DNA of 64,000 nucleotides. It comes from Halodesulfovibrio aestuarii. Lineage in GTDB: Bacteria > Desulfobacterota > Desulfovibrionia > Desulfovibrionales > Desulfovibrionaceae. The position numbers were made by a program, and so were the translations under genes. Below, piece by piece: positions 16,416 to 24,562 of this stretch. The notes below the pieces were generated by a model, which made no database searches, was not told the origin of the DNA, and saw only the letters and a list, made by a program, of their open reading frames with translations. Location of the stretch: NCBI RefSeq assembly GCF_050571805.1, contig NZ_CP192219.1. One strand, written 5' to 3'. Every line of letters begins with the position of its first letter. Position 1 is the stretch's first letter.

Positions 16416-18035
16416 CTATGAGGCCTTTTCTCCCATATCAATTGATGGGTTCCAGATAACGAAGGGCGTGTTGGCAGTACGTTTACATGCGTACATTGCA
16501 TGGTCTGCTTTAGATAGGAGGTCGTCCGCGTTTGTGCCATGCTCGGGACAAATTGAAACCCCCATTGAAGCCGTCATTCTCGTCGTTGTTGAATCATGAA
16601 AGTCTATTTGACGGGCAATATGGTAGGCAATACGCATTAGTGTTGCCTGCAGGTCTTCTAAAGAATGAACTCCACTGAGCAACAGCAGGAATTCATCACC
16701 ACCGGGACGTGCTACAAGGTCTACTTCACGCAAAATGTGTTTAAGACGTTTTGCAACTTTTTTGAGAATTTCATCACCGAAATCGTGTCCACGAGAGTCG
16801 TTAATCTCCTTAAATTTGTTTAAGTCGATAAAGACGAGTGAAAATGGAACCTGACTGCGGTTTTGCAACTCGATAGAATGGGCAAGCTGCATTTTGAACT
16901 GACGTCGGTTTGCGACTCCTGTCAGCCCATCGTGCATAGCCATATGTTGAATCCGTCGTTCTTGTTCTTTTTTATCTGTTATGTCTTCAAGAATGAGTAC
17001 GTAGCGCGAGAGAACCTCGTGTTCCAATACCTGTGAGACAGAGAGAGAAAGCCAGCGTTTTGTGTTGTCTTTTCGCGTTGCAAAAATATCGTCACGCCAT
17101 TCTGGGGTTGCCAACAGTGTTTTCCATGAAAAAGCGGCATGTTCTGATAACTCTTCCAGAAAAGGAACTTTGTTTCCGTGAAGTTCCTCTGCTGTATAGC
17201 CGGTAATTTGCGTAAATCGAGTATTTACGTATTCAACGTTCCCATCAATAGAAAGGATAGCTGTTCCCGCCGGACTCTGTTCAAGGGCTTGGGAATACAG
17301 ATGGATTTCGTGCTGAGCCGCATGTAGGTCAGAATAATCACGTACCGCAATAATGACAGTGCGTTTTCCGGAAATAGAAACGGAGCGCATGGAAACAAGT
17401 GCGAAGAAGTTTTTACCATATTTACATTCAGAAATCGCCTGAAGATTGTTTACAGCCTTTCCAGTACGCAGGGCATTAGCGAACTCGTTGGCATCGTTAC
17501 TATTTGCCCATGAGAAAACAGCACTGACGGCATGATTGTAGACATCCTGCCATTTGTAATCCAACAGTTGTAAAAAGCTTTCGTTGACATCTGTCACAAG
17601 GCCGGATTCTAAATCTGCAAGAAGCATGGGATCCGGGGTTGCATGAAATGTTGTTTCAAATTTGCTGGTTGAGTTTGGGAGAGACTGAACGTGTTTCAAC
17701 CGCATGGTTTGCAACTCCAGACGTGACGAGAGTGAGTTACGTTCAACATCCACCAACCGCAGATGCAACTGTGCGTTTGCTGATTGAGCTGCACTGAGTT
17801 CTTCACTCTGTTTGCGTATGATTTCTTGGAGTTTGCCTTTTTGACGAGTAGCGTGGGTACTGAAAAAGAAGATGGCACTTCCTAGAAACAGTGGAAGAAA
17901 AAAGTGGACAACAGAAGTTGCCGTGAACCATTGGTTAACGGCAAAGTGATACCCTATCGCGCAGCATGTGGCGATGATGAAGAAGAGAGCCGGTCTACTT
18001 TTCCCTACAAAAGTAGACGGCGATAATTTGCCCAT
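16416..18035 (-). CDS. Membrane-bound PAS-PAS-GGDEF diguanylate cyclase
   Basis: The product has 539 residues. Two hydrophobic segments (about residues 16-58) give a short membrane anchor, followed by a coiled coil to about 105. Two PAS domains follow: about 110-230, containing PDPMLLADLESGLVTDVN, and about 238-355, containing EQSPAGTAILSIDGNVEYVN and its PAC tail. The GGDEF domain occupies about 365-530, with an intact GGDEF at 445-449 and an RxxD inhibitory site (REVD) nine residues before it. It should make c-di-GMP from two GTP and be feedback-inhibited. The PAS domains could sense redox state or a ligand. Monocistronic. Confidence 0.93.
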   Translation of the reverse strand: MGKLSPSTFVGKSRPALFFIIATCCAIGYHFAVNQWFTATSVVHFFLPLFLGSAIFFFSTHATRQKGKLQEIIRKQSEELSAAQSANAQLHLRLVDVERNSLSSRLELQTMRLKHVQSLPNSTSKFETTFHATPDPMLLADLESGLVTDVNESFLQLLDYKWQDVYNHAVSAVFSWANSNDANEFANALRTGKAVNNLQAISECKYGKNFFALVSMRSVSISGKRTVIIAVRDYSDLHAAQHEIHLYSQALEQSPAGTAILSIDGNVEYVNTRFTQITGYTAEELHGNKVPFLEELSEHAAFSWKTLLATPEWRDDIFATRKDNTKRWLSLSVSQVLEHEVLSRYVLILEDITDKKEQERRIQHMAMHDGLTGVANRRQFKMQLAHSIELQNRSQVPFSLVFIDLNKFKEINDSRGHDFGDEILKKVAKRLKHILREVDLVARPGGDEFLLLLSGVHSLEDLQATLMRIAYHIARQIDFHDSTTTRMTASMGVSICPEHGTNADDLLSKADHAMYACKRTANTPFVIWNPSIDMGEKAS

Positions 18036-18150
18036 AATCGAGTATCCCCCCGCCGATTATTTGGGTTATTTCCTATCTTTATGAAATACTAGCATATTAT
18101 CCCAGAGCGGGGAATAGGTGTTAGTCTAATTCTACATAATTTTATTATAC

Positions 18151-18618
18151 TCATTGGGTTGGATAGCGTGAGTTTTTCACCTTTTCGTGCAATTCGTTAG
18201 AAATTGCATGAATAAGTGAAAGTGGAATTTTGTAAAAAAAAGTTTCGGAAAAAAGAGTCCCGTCGTCTTTACTCCAGCTTTTACCCGTAAAAACATGTTC
18301 AAGAGCAGCGACCTCGGCATCGTTGGCTTGTGATATGCCCGTCCGTAACGTTTTTTCCCTCACAAGAATAAGTAAATCCTCAAGTAGGCAGAATATATCA
18401 TCTTCTTCAATTTTTTGTTTGCTTAAAAGTAGTTCAAAGTGCTGCGTGAAATATTTTTGGGAATGGCATAACTGCGAATATACAGCATGCTGTTCTTCGA
18501 TTGTTTTAAGGAGGATGGCGCATTTTTCTGCATTTTCTTTTTGTTCTAAAAAGGGATAGGAACGAAGGTGCTGCATGAGAGAATGGATTTTACTGCGTAT
18601 TGTTGCAGACGAAAACAT
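18151..18618 (-). CDS. Hypothetical helical protein, 155 aa
   Basis: Not recognised. The ATG at 18618 has AGGAG upstream on the minus strand. The sequence is mostly predicted helix, rich in Leu, Glu, Lys and His, with no signal peptide or membrane segment. It includes EQHAVYSQLCHSQKYFTQHF and a C-terminal SLIHAISNELHEKV. It lies upstream of the diguanylate cyclase gene on the same strand, with a gap of about 115 bases, so co-regulation is possible but not shown. Confidence 0.65.
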   Translation of the reverse strand: MFSSATIRSKIHSLMQHLRSYPFLEQKENAEKCAILLKTIEEQHAVYSQLCHSQKYFTQHFELLLSKQKIEEDDIFCLLEDLLILVREKTLRTGISQANDAEVAALEHVFTGKSWSKDDGTLFSETFFYKIPLSLIHAISNELHEKVKNSRYPTQ

Positions 18619-18737
18619 GATGGCTCCTGTATAGAATTGTTACTATAGAAAATCCGATAAATCGTACTTGAAAATGAGTCAATCTTTTTCCTAACTTTCC
18701 TACTAGTTGCGGTGGTGGCCGCAAAGAATTTTACTCT

Positions 18738-19322
18738 ATGATGAAGCATATTTTATTTTTGTTATTAGTAGCTGCTTGTTTACTCTCTGGCTGTTCTGGC
18801 GGCGTTGTTAAGGCCAATGTGTCATCCAACCCGACAGGTGTTTCCGGAAAACTGAATCGTGAGGCCGAACTTGCATATGCAAAAGCTCATGTCTTGTGGA
18901 AAAATGGTGTGTGCGAAAACCCTGCAAAAGCAGCTGGTTTACTTCGTGAAGCTCTTCGACTTGAGCCGGAGTATGGTGAGGCTTGGTTACGACGTGGGCG
19001 TTTATTGATCCAATTTGCCGAATATGAAGCCGCAGTTCGGGACCTTGATAAGGCTGTGCGGTATTACCCGAAAAGCATCTCTTATGCTTATAGAGGGTAC
19101 GCAGAGTTTGGTCTGGGGAACTACTTGGGAGCCCAAAAAAATTATGACATGGCACTGGATTTAGATTCTGCCAATGGCACTGCCTGGAATTTCCTAGGTG
19201 AGCTTCTAATAGCCGAACTAAAAGTTGATGAAGGGTGCGAAGCTTTGGCTGAAGGGGCAGAACTTGGGTTTAACGCTCCATATGATGATGCCCTCGCTAG
19301 TGGTGTCTGCGTACAAAATTAA
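18738..19322 (+). CDS. TPR-repeat lipoprotein
   Basis: The product has 194 residues, starting at ATG 18738 (or the adjacent ATG). A lipoprotein signal ends in LLSGC with Cys19. Three to four TPR-like units follow (AAGLLREALRLEPEYGEAWLRRGRLL, AAVRDLDKAVRYYPKSISYAYRGYAEF, GAQKNYDMALDLDSANGTAWNFLGE). The residue after the Cys is Ser, which usually sends lipoproteins to the outer membrane in enterobacteria. TPR lipoproteins often act as scaffolds for envelope machines; the partner is unknown. The ribosome site is weak. Two terminators lie downstream. Confidence 0.8.
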   Translation: MMKHILFLLLVAACLLSGCSGGVVKANVSSNPTGVSGKLNREAELAYAKAHVLWKNGVCENPAKAAGLLREALRLEPEYGEAWLRRGRLLIQFAEYEAAVRDLDKAVRYYPKSISYAYRGYAEFGLGNYLGAQKNYDMALDLDSANGTAWNFLGELLIAELKVDEGCEALAEGAELGFNAPYDDALASGVCVQN

Positions 19323-19403
19323 ACAGTAGTTTGCTCCATGCGATGTGAATTGTTTTTATGTTGTCGTTGGATTTTTACTATGATCTGTCCGAACGGGCTC
19401 GAT

Positions 19404-19426
19404 AGCCGCTTTTGCGGTTTTTGTTT
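19404..19426 (+). terminator. Short terminator hairpin
   Basis: AGCCGC and GCGGTT (one wobble) around TTTT, followed by TTTGTTTTT. It probably ends the TPR lipoprotein gene. Confidence 0.55.
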
Positions 19427-19474
19427 TTAATAGCAGGGTGGTTTAGTTTTATAACTAACAATACATAAAAGTGT

Positions 19475-19511
19475 AGAGCGTCTTCGGCAACGATGGCGCT
19501 CTTTTTTTTTG
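19475..19511 (+). terminator. Second terminator in the 19.3-19.6 kb gap
   Basis: AGAGCG pairs with CGCTCT across an imperfect interior and is followed by nine T. The rest of the 325-base gap (19323-19647) holds no gene; AAGGAG of the next gene lies at its end. Confidence 0.6.
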
Positions 19512-19647
19512 TGTGAACACGCACGGGTAAGAGTGTGTCAATTAATGGTGCGTATCTGTAAGAGCGTTGCATCATCCTTGTTTCATAGCGCTAACACTCT
19601 TCTTTGTATTTTAGTGGGGTATTGTTGAAGAAAAACAAGGAGATTAT

Positions 19648-19893
19648 ATGGGGCGAAATAGTGCTCTATGTGTTGTTCTTGTGTTGATTGCCGCAGTGGT
19701 AATTGATGCAGGAGTATTTAGCGGCGTTAGTGCCTGTCTTGAACCTTTTAAGCAATTTACCGGTTCGTTGTCGAAAGGCCGTCCAGTACAGCAGCAGGTT
19801 GTTGTGAAGGTAGGGCGTTTCGATAAGCGTGTTGTACCCCTGCAGGAAGTTTTGTCAGATAGTAAAGAAGATTTGTGGGGAGCACGTAACTAA
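19648..19893 (+). CDS. Small secreted or single-pass membrane protein
   Basis: The product has 81 residues from an ATG with AAGGAG seven bases upstream. Residues 5-25 (ALCVVLVLIAAVVIDAGVF) are a strongly hydrophobic helix, a signal anchor or signal peptide. The rest is short, basic and hydrophilic. No family recognised. Its stop overlaps the start of the terminase-small-subunit-like gene by one base, so the two are translationally coupled. Such a pairing is unusual and no function can be named. Confidence 0.7.
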   Translation: MGRNSALCVVLVLIAAVVIDAGVFSGVSACLEPFKQFTGSLSKGRPVQQQVVVKVGRFDKRVVPLQEVLSDSKEDLWGARN

Positions 19894-20531
19894 TGGCCTC
19901 TGAAAGAAATTCAGTTGAACGCGAGAGGGTAACTGTTGCAAGAGGAGAAAAAAGAACAGGCATGAAAAAGGCGACAAATGAATCCAGAAAACTTTCTGCC
20001 AAGCAACAGCATTTTATTGATGAATATGTTATCGATTTTAATGGACGTCTTGCTGCTTGCAGGGCGGGCTACGCGGAAAGGGCTGCATTGACAACGGCAG
20101 GTCGACTGCTTGCTATGCCTGAAGTTGCTGATGGCATTCAAAAACGTCTACAGGAGCTTTCAGAACGTGGGCAGGTGACGCGGGATGCCGTGGTTCGAGA
20201 ATTGGCTGCGGTAGGTTTTGCCAGCTTGAGAGATGTCTGTGCTTGGGATGACGGCCATCTTACACTTGTTAGTTCACAAGACTTGAGTAACGCACAGGCC
20301 GCATCCATTGCAGAGATTTCAGAGACTGTTACAACCCGGGGAGGAACAGTTCGAGTAAAACAGCATTCAAAATTAAAGGCTCTTGAGATGCTTGCAAAGC
20401 ATGTCGGGCTTTATGATTCGCCTGAAGTAGAGCAAGATGGGAAGAGTTTAGAAGAATTGTCACCAGTATTGAAAAAGCGACTTGAAGCTATTTATGGAAT
20501 AATTACGGATGAAGCAAAGACTGGGGGATGA
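19893..20531 (+). CDS. Orphan phage terminase small-subunit-like protein
   Basis: The product has 212 residues; starts at 19893 or an internal Met at about residue 24 are both possible. From residue 33, KLSAKQQHFIDEYVIDFNGRLAACRAGYAERAALTTAGRLLAMPEV is the DNA-binding domain of the Terminase_2 small-subunit family, which recognises the packaging site in tailed phages. The rest continues as in the family: VTRDAVVRELAAVGFASLRDV and HSKLKALEMLAKHVGLY. No large terminase, portal or other phage gene follows; the next 950 bases have no recognised gene. It is therefore a phage remnant or a recruited regulator. Confidence 0.85.
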   Translation: MASERNSVERERVTVARGEKRTGMKKATNESRKLSAKQQHFIDEYVIDFNGRLAACRAGYAERAALTTAGRLLAMPEVADGIQKRLQELSERGQVTRDAVVRELAAVGFASLRDVCAWDDGHLTLVSSQDLSNAQAASIAEISETVTTRGGTVRVKQHSKLKALEMLAKHVGLYDSPEVEQDGKSLEELSPVLKKRLEAIYGIITDEAKTGG

Positions 20532-20656
20532 TGTAAGGTCTGAGAGGTGGTGAGAACTGGATTTGTGAAATGTGGTTATTATTTAAACCAATTTTTATCA
20601 GATAGAGTAAAACTAGATTAAAGGATTTTACAAATGGTTTGGTAAACAAAAAATAT

Positions 20657-20702
20657 CGACTAGCCTGTGTCTGCTTCTTGACTAGGTTAGTCGTTTTTTT
20701 TG
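20657..20702 (+). terminator. Terminator downstream of the terminase-like gene
   Basis: CGACTAGCCT and AGGTTAGTCG form a 10-bp stem with one G-T pair, then eight T. It lies about 125 bases after the stop codon. Confidence 0.82.
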
Positions 20703-20901
20703 CGTAGCTATTGCTCTTTTGTCGGTAAAAGTTCTTTTATGCTAAATGATTAAGAAAATAATCTTTGTTGAAGAAAATATTTTTGTATATTGTTTACCAC
20801 ATGCGATAAAAAAGTTTTATGCAATATGGGTGCCTGAAATAGAATTTTCTATTTACCCCTTTATATTTATTTTAAAATGTGTATAAGAAAGGGTTCCTGC
20901 A

Positions 20902-20988
20902 TTGAAGATATTTTCTGCCGTCTTTGTGATAACTATTGTTACATGTTGTGTGTGGCATTACAGTAAATTGCAGCGGTACTGGTTTTAA
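20902..20988 (+). CDS. Possible 28-residue single-pass membrane peptide
   Basis: A TTG at 20902 opens a 28-codon frame, preceded at 8 bases by AAAGGG. The product would begin MKIFSAVFVITIVTCC, one hydrophobic helix, and end in a short tail with basic and aromatic residues (SKLQRYWF). This layout is common in small membrane subunits. No homologue is recognised and no downstream enzyme gene is coupled to it, so coding is tentative. Confidence 0.3.
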   Translation: MKIFSAVFVITIVTCCVWHYSKLQRYWF

Positions 20989-21181
20989 AGAAAAAATGTA
21001 ACGAAGGCGTGGGGGTATGATTACTGGTACGCACTTCTTTTTTTTGACTCTAAGAGCGTATTTGACGCGGAATTATTTTATTTTTTCTTTTAAAACAGCG
21101 TAGATAGCGTTTTTTTCTGTTTAATGCAGCTACTATTTTTTAATGTATACACTCCCTTCTCTTTTTATCGAAATCTTGTTT

Positions 21182-21227
21182 ATTACACACTATATTGATT
21201 GATGACTCATTCAATATAGTGTGTAAT
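21182..21227. repeat. Perfect 17-bp inverted repeat
   Basis: The arm at 21182-21198 (ATTACACACTATATTGA) is exactly complementary to 21211-21227, with a 12-base loop. There is no T run after it on the plus strand, so it is not a standard terminator. It could be a cruciform, operator or mRNA hairpin. It lies about 120 bases upstream of the liv promoter. Confidence 0.75.
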
Positions 21228-21344
21228 GCTATTAGTTATATATTTCACAACCCTGCGTAACTCAGAACCAGCACAGGGTTCCAAGGCTTGGAGAAAAATT
21301 CACAGCGGAAAAATATCATTTTATCACCTAAAAATGCATATTTT

Positions 21345-21373
21345 TTGACAAAATTGTTGTGGGTTGTTATGTG
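21345..21373 (+). promoter_or_regulatory. Sigma-70 promoter of the liv operon
   Basis: TTGACA at 21345-21350 and TATGTG at 21368-21373, spaced exactly 17. This is the best promoter match in the region and gives a leader of about 105 bases before livK. Confidence 0.65.
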
Positions 21374-21485
21374 AGAAGAATATACCCAAAGCCCTGTAAA
21401 ATTAGGTTTTGAGGTCGGTTTTCGAGAAAGGAGAGGGAATTATTTGTAGGATTTTTATAGAAAGTCATCCATAGGAGGATTTCGA

Positions 21486-22607
21486 ATGAAAAGATTTATG
21501 CGCGTTTTAGTCTTCGGGTTGGTTGCTTCTTTGTTGATGGCATCTGCCGCACTGGCAGATACTATTAAAATCGGCTTGCAGGCACCGCTCACGGGCAAAT
21601 ATGCATCTGAAGGTCTTGATATGAAGAATCTTGTTGAGATTCTTGCTGCTAAAATTAATGCCGATGGTGGTGTTAACGGTAAGCAGATTGAAATTATTGC
21701 TGAAGACGATGCATTTGACCCTAAAACAGCAGCTCTTGCCGCACAGCGTCTTATTACTTCCGATGTGGTGGGCGTTATTGGTACCTATGGCTCTTCTATT
21801 ACTGAAGCAGCGCAGGATATTTATGATGAAGAAGATGTTATTCAGATTGCAACTGGTTCTACCATGGTGCGTTTGACTGAGAAAGGTCTTGCCAACTTCT
21901 TCCGTACTTGTCCTCGTGACGATTCCCAAGGCGCAGCCGCAGCGCAGGTTTTGAAAGATCGCGGATACAAACGTATTGCTATCCTGCATGATAACTCTTC
22001 CTATGCGAAGGGCTTGGCAGACGAAACTCGTAAACTTCTTGACGAAAAAAGTGTTGTTTTTTTTGATGCACTCAACCCGGGTGAACAGGACTACAATACT
22101 ATTCTTACCAAAATTAAAGGCTTCAACCCGGATGTAATTTTCTATACTGGTTACTTTAATGAAGCAGGCTTGTTGCTTCGCCAGAAAAAAGAAATGAAAT
22201 GGGATGTTGCAATGATGGGCGGCGATGCTACCAACAACCTTGACCTTGTTAAGATTGCAGGTAACGATGCGGCTAAAGGCTTCTTTTTCGTGAGCCCTCC
22301 GGGTGTTAACGATCTTACTTCTCCTTTTGCTAAAGATATTCTGGATAAGTACAAGGCTGAGTTCAATGCCTTGCCTGCTTCTATCTGGTCTGTATTTGCC
22401 GGCGATGCGTTCCTCGCACTCGTGGAAGCAATTCGTCAGACAGATTCTACTGATCCAGAAGTCCTTTCCGATTATTTACGTAACAAAATGGAAAACTACC
22501 CGGGGCTTACCGGCACTATCGCTTTTGATAAAAAAGGTGACCGTTCCGGCAAGTTCTATCGCCTTAGCGAGGTTAATGCTAATGGCGAATTCGTGATGTT
22601 ACCGTAG
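21486..22607 (+). CDS. livK: Branched-chain amino acid ABC transporter, substrate-binding protein
   Basis: The product has 373 residues. It has a signal peptide with probable cleavage after Ala24 (SAALA, then DTIKIG). The mature protein shows the type I periplasmic binding fold: IGLQAPLTGKYASEG, the GVIGTYGSSITEAA loop that contacts the ligand, and RIAILHDNSSYAKGLAD. In this family the protein captures Leu, Ile, Val or related amino acids in the periplasm and hands them to LivHM. Strong AGGAGG ribosome site. It leads a complete five-gene operon, and a stem-loop after its stop probably protects its mRNA so that the binding protein is made in excess. Confidence 0.93.
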   Translation: MKRFMRVLVFGLVASLLMASAALADTIKIGLQAPLTGKYASEGLDMKNLVEILAAKINADGGVNGKQIEIIAEDDAFDPKTAALAAQRLITSDVVGVIGTYGSSITEAAQDIYDEEDVIQIATGSTMVRLTEKGLANFFRTCPRDDSQGAAAAQVLKDRGYKRIAILHDNSSYAKGLADETRKLLDEKSVVFFDALNPGEQDYNTILTKIKGFNPDVIFYTGYFNEAGLLLRQKKEMKWDVAMMGGDATNNLDLVKIAGNDAAKGFFFVSPPGVNDLTSPFAKDILDKYKAEFNALPASIWSVFAGDAFLALVEAIRQTDSTDPEVLSDYLRNKMENYPGLTGTIAFDKKGDRSGKFYRLSEVNANGEFVMLP

Positions 22608-22623
22608 GCTCGGCTTCTTTTTT

Positions 22624-22658
22624 CCAGAGCACAGCACGGCAAGGGGGCTGTGCTCTGG
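22624..22658 (+). promoter_or_regulatory. Intercistronic stem-loop between livK and livH
   Basis: CCAGAGCACAGC and GCTGTGCTCTGG form a perfect 12-bp stem with an 11-base loop but no proper T run. Such hairpins after binding-protein genes stabilise the upstream mRNA against 3' exonucleases, partly uncoupling its level from that of the downstream permease genes. Confidence 0.75.
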
Positions 22659-22691
22659 ATTTTACCGTTTTTTTCTCAACGGGATTTCCAT

Positions 22692-23597
22692 ATGGAAGAA
22701 TTTTTTCAGCAGCTAACAAATGGTTTGGCGGTTGGCGGTATTTATGCCCTCATCGCACTTGGTTACACCATGGTATATGGTGTATTAAAATTGATTAACT
22801 TTGCACATGGTGACCTGTTCACTATTGGTGCCTTTTTAGGACTTACGCTGCTTACATCGCTAGGCCTTACTGACTCTGTCGGACCAGTTGCAGGGTTGTT
22901 GGTACTGGCAGTGATGGTTGTAATTCTTGTTGGTGTAGTTGGCTTTCTGCTTGAGCGAGTTGCCTACCGCCCGCTTAGAACGTCACCGCGTCTTTCAGCA
23001 GTTGTAAGTGCCCTCGGTGCATCCATCTTTTTCCAGAATGCAATCATGCTTATCTGGGGCGCCCGCCCGCTCGTGTACCCGCATGGCCTGTTGCCTAATA
23101 TCACTGTGGATGTTTTCGGTGTGGAACTTCCTTTAATCCGCATCATTATGTTCGCGATTTCTGTCGTGCTCATGTGTGGTCTATATTATCTGACACACAA
23201 AACACGCATTGGTACTGCAATTCGTGCTGCTGCCATTGATCAGGGTGCAGCAAAACTTATGGGGATTGATGTAAACCGCGTAATCAGTCTTGTATTTATG
23301 ATCGGCCCTGCTCTTGGCGGTGCAGCTGGTGTTATGGTTGGTCTGTACTATGGTCAGATTAACTTTACGATGGGTTGGCTGTACGGTCTTAAAGCGTTTA
23401 CTGCTGCGATTCTTGGCGGCATTGGTAACATTCCGGGTGCGATGCTCGGCGGCTTGATTCTTGGTGTTGTTGAGTCCCTTGGAGCAGCATACATCTCCAT
23501 TGCATGGAAAGATGCCATCTCCTTCCTTGTTCTCATTCTCATTTTGATCGTCCGTCCTACCGGACTATTGGGCGAAAGGGTGGCTGACAAGGTATGA
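22692..23597 (+). CDS. livH: Branched-chain amino acid ABC transporter permease LivH
   Basis: The product has 301 residues. The ATG at 22692 is preferred over an upstream frame opening because it has GGGA before it and gives the usual LivH start (MEEFFQQLTNGLAVGGIYALIALGYTMVYGVL). About eight hydrophobic segments are visible. The family signature LINFAHGDLFTIGAF is at about residue 35, and the EAA-like loop TRIGTAIRAAAIDQGAAKLMGID couples to the ATPases. It forms the membrane channel with LivM, whose start overlaps its stop by four bases (ATGA). Confidence 0.94.
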   Translation: MEEFFQQLTNGLAVGGIYALIALGYTMVYGVLKLINFAHGDLFTIGAFLGLTLLTSLGLTDSVGPVAGLLVLAVMVVILVGVVGFLLERVAYRPLRTSPRLSAVVSALGASIFFQNAIMLIWGARPLVYPHGLLPNITVDVFGVELPLIRIIMFAISVVLMCGLYYLTHKTRIGTAIRAAAIDQGAAKLMGIDVNRVISLVFMIGPALGGAAGVMVGLYYGQINFTMGWLYGLKAFTAAILGGIGNIPGAMLGGLILGVVESLGAAYISIAWKDAISFLVLILILIVRPTGLLGERVADKV

Positions 23598-24562
23598 TCA
23601 TTAAAAAGCAAGACATACTGTACCTCGCCGGAGCTGCGTTATTTGCCTGTTCCCCTCTGGTGTTGGACGCATACTGGACTGATGTCCTCAACAATATCGG
23701 CCTGTATGCAATTCTCGCGCTTAGTTTGAATATTATTCTGGGGCAGTGTGGTTTGTTCCAGATGGGACATGCAGCGTTTTTTGCTGTCGGGGCATACTCT
23801 TCTGCAATTTTGAATACTATGTTCGATATCCCGTTGCTGTGGACCATGCCCGTAGCTGGTATTCTCGCAGGTCTTTTCGGCTTAATTGTAGCTCGGCCGA
23901 TTATTCATCTTCGCGGTGATTATCTGCTGATCGTTACAATCGGTATTGTAGAAATTATTCGTATTGCTCTTATTAACGATGTCGGTGGATTAACTGGTGG
24001 TGCAAACGGCATCTTCGGTATTGACCGTCCAATATTGTTCGGTCTTAAGATTAAGCGCCCGCACCAGTTCTTTTATCTGATATGGGGCTTCTGTGCTGCA
24101 ACCATTTTCCTTTTCCACAGACTGGAAAACTCACGTTTCGGCAGGGCTCTTAACTATATCAAAGATGATGATGTTGCGGCTGAAGGGTCCGGTATTGATA
24201 TCTCCCGATATAAGCTCACAGCATTTGTTATCGGGGCGTTCTGGGCTGGAATGGTAGGAACTATCTTTGCCGGTAAAATGAAAATTATTTCTCCGGAATC
24301 ATTCTCCTTCTGGGAATCTGTACTGCTGTTCACCATTGTTATTCTCGGTGGTATGGGATCAATTCGCGGGGTGTTGCTCGGAGCATTCCTTATTATAGGT
24401 CTGCCGGAACTTTTCCGTGATTTTGCGTCTGCCCGAATGTTAATTTTTGGTGCCGCAATGGTTGCAATGATGATTTTCCGCACACAGGGCCTGTTACCTC
24501 CGTTACCTCGAAGGTACGACGTTTCCCGCTTTTTCAGCAAAGCTGAAGGAGAACAGTCATGA
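23594..24562 (+). CDS. livM: Branched-chain amino acid ABC transporter permease LivM
   Basis: The product has 322 residues with eight to ten hydrophobic segments. The family signature LSLNIILGQCGLFQMGHAAFFAVGAY-like region (about residues 45-75) is present, as is the coupling-loop RFGRALNYIKDDDVAAEGSGID segment. It pairs with LivH to form the transmembrane path. Start and stop are both coupled by ATGA overlaps, to livH before it and livG after it, so the four downstream genes are translated as a unit. Confidence 0.94.
   Translation: MIIKKQDILYLAGAALFACSPLVLDAYWTDVLNNIGLYAILALSLNIILGQCGLFQMGHAAFFAVGAYSSAILNTMFDIPLLWTMPVAGILAGLFGLIVARPIIHLRGDYLLIVTIGIVEIIRIALINDVGGLTGGANGIFGIDRPILFGLKIKRPHQFFYLIWGFCAATIFLFHRLENSRFGRALNYIKDDDVAAEGSGIDISRYKLTAFVIGAFWAGMVGTIFAGKMKIISPESFSFWESVLLFTIVILGGMGSIRGVLLGAFLIIGLPELFRDFASARMLIFGAAMVAMMIFRTQGLLPPLPRRYDVSRFFSKAEGEQS

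Larger units (their letters stand above)
20532..21485. other. 954-base AT-rich intergenic region
   Basis: No known gene is recognised. It contains a terminator (20657-20702), a possible 28-codon membrane peptide (20902-20988), a perfect 17-bp inverted repeat (21182-21227), a 7-bp stem (21249-21255 with 21274-21280) and a promoter for the liv operon (21345-21373). The stretch is AT-rich compared with its neighbours. No attachment site or tRNA is visible. Confidence 0.6.
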
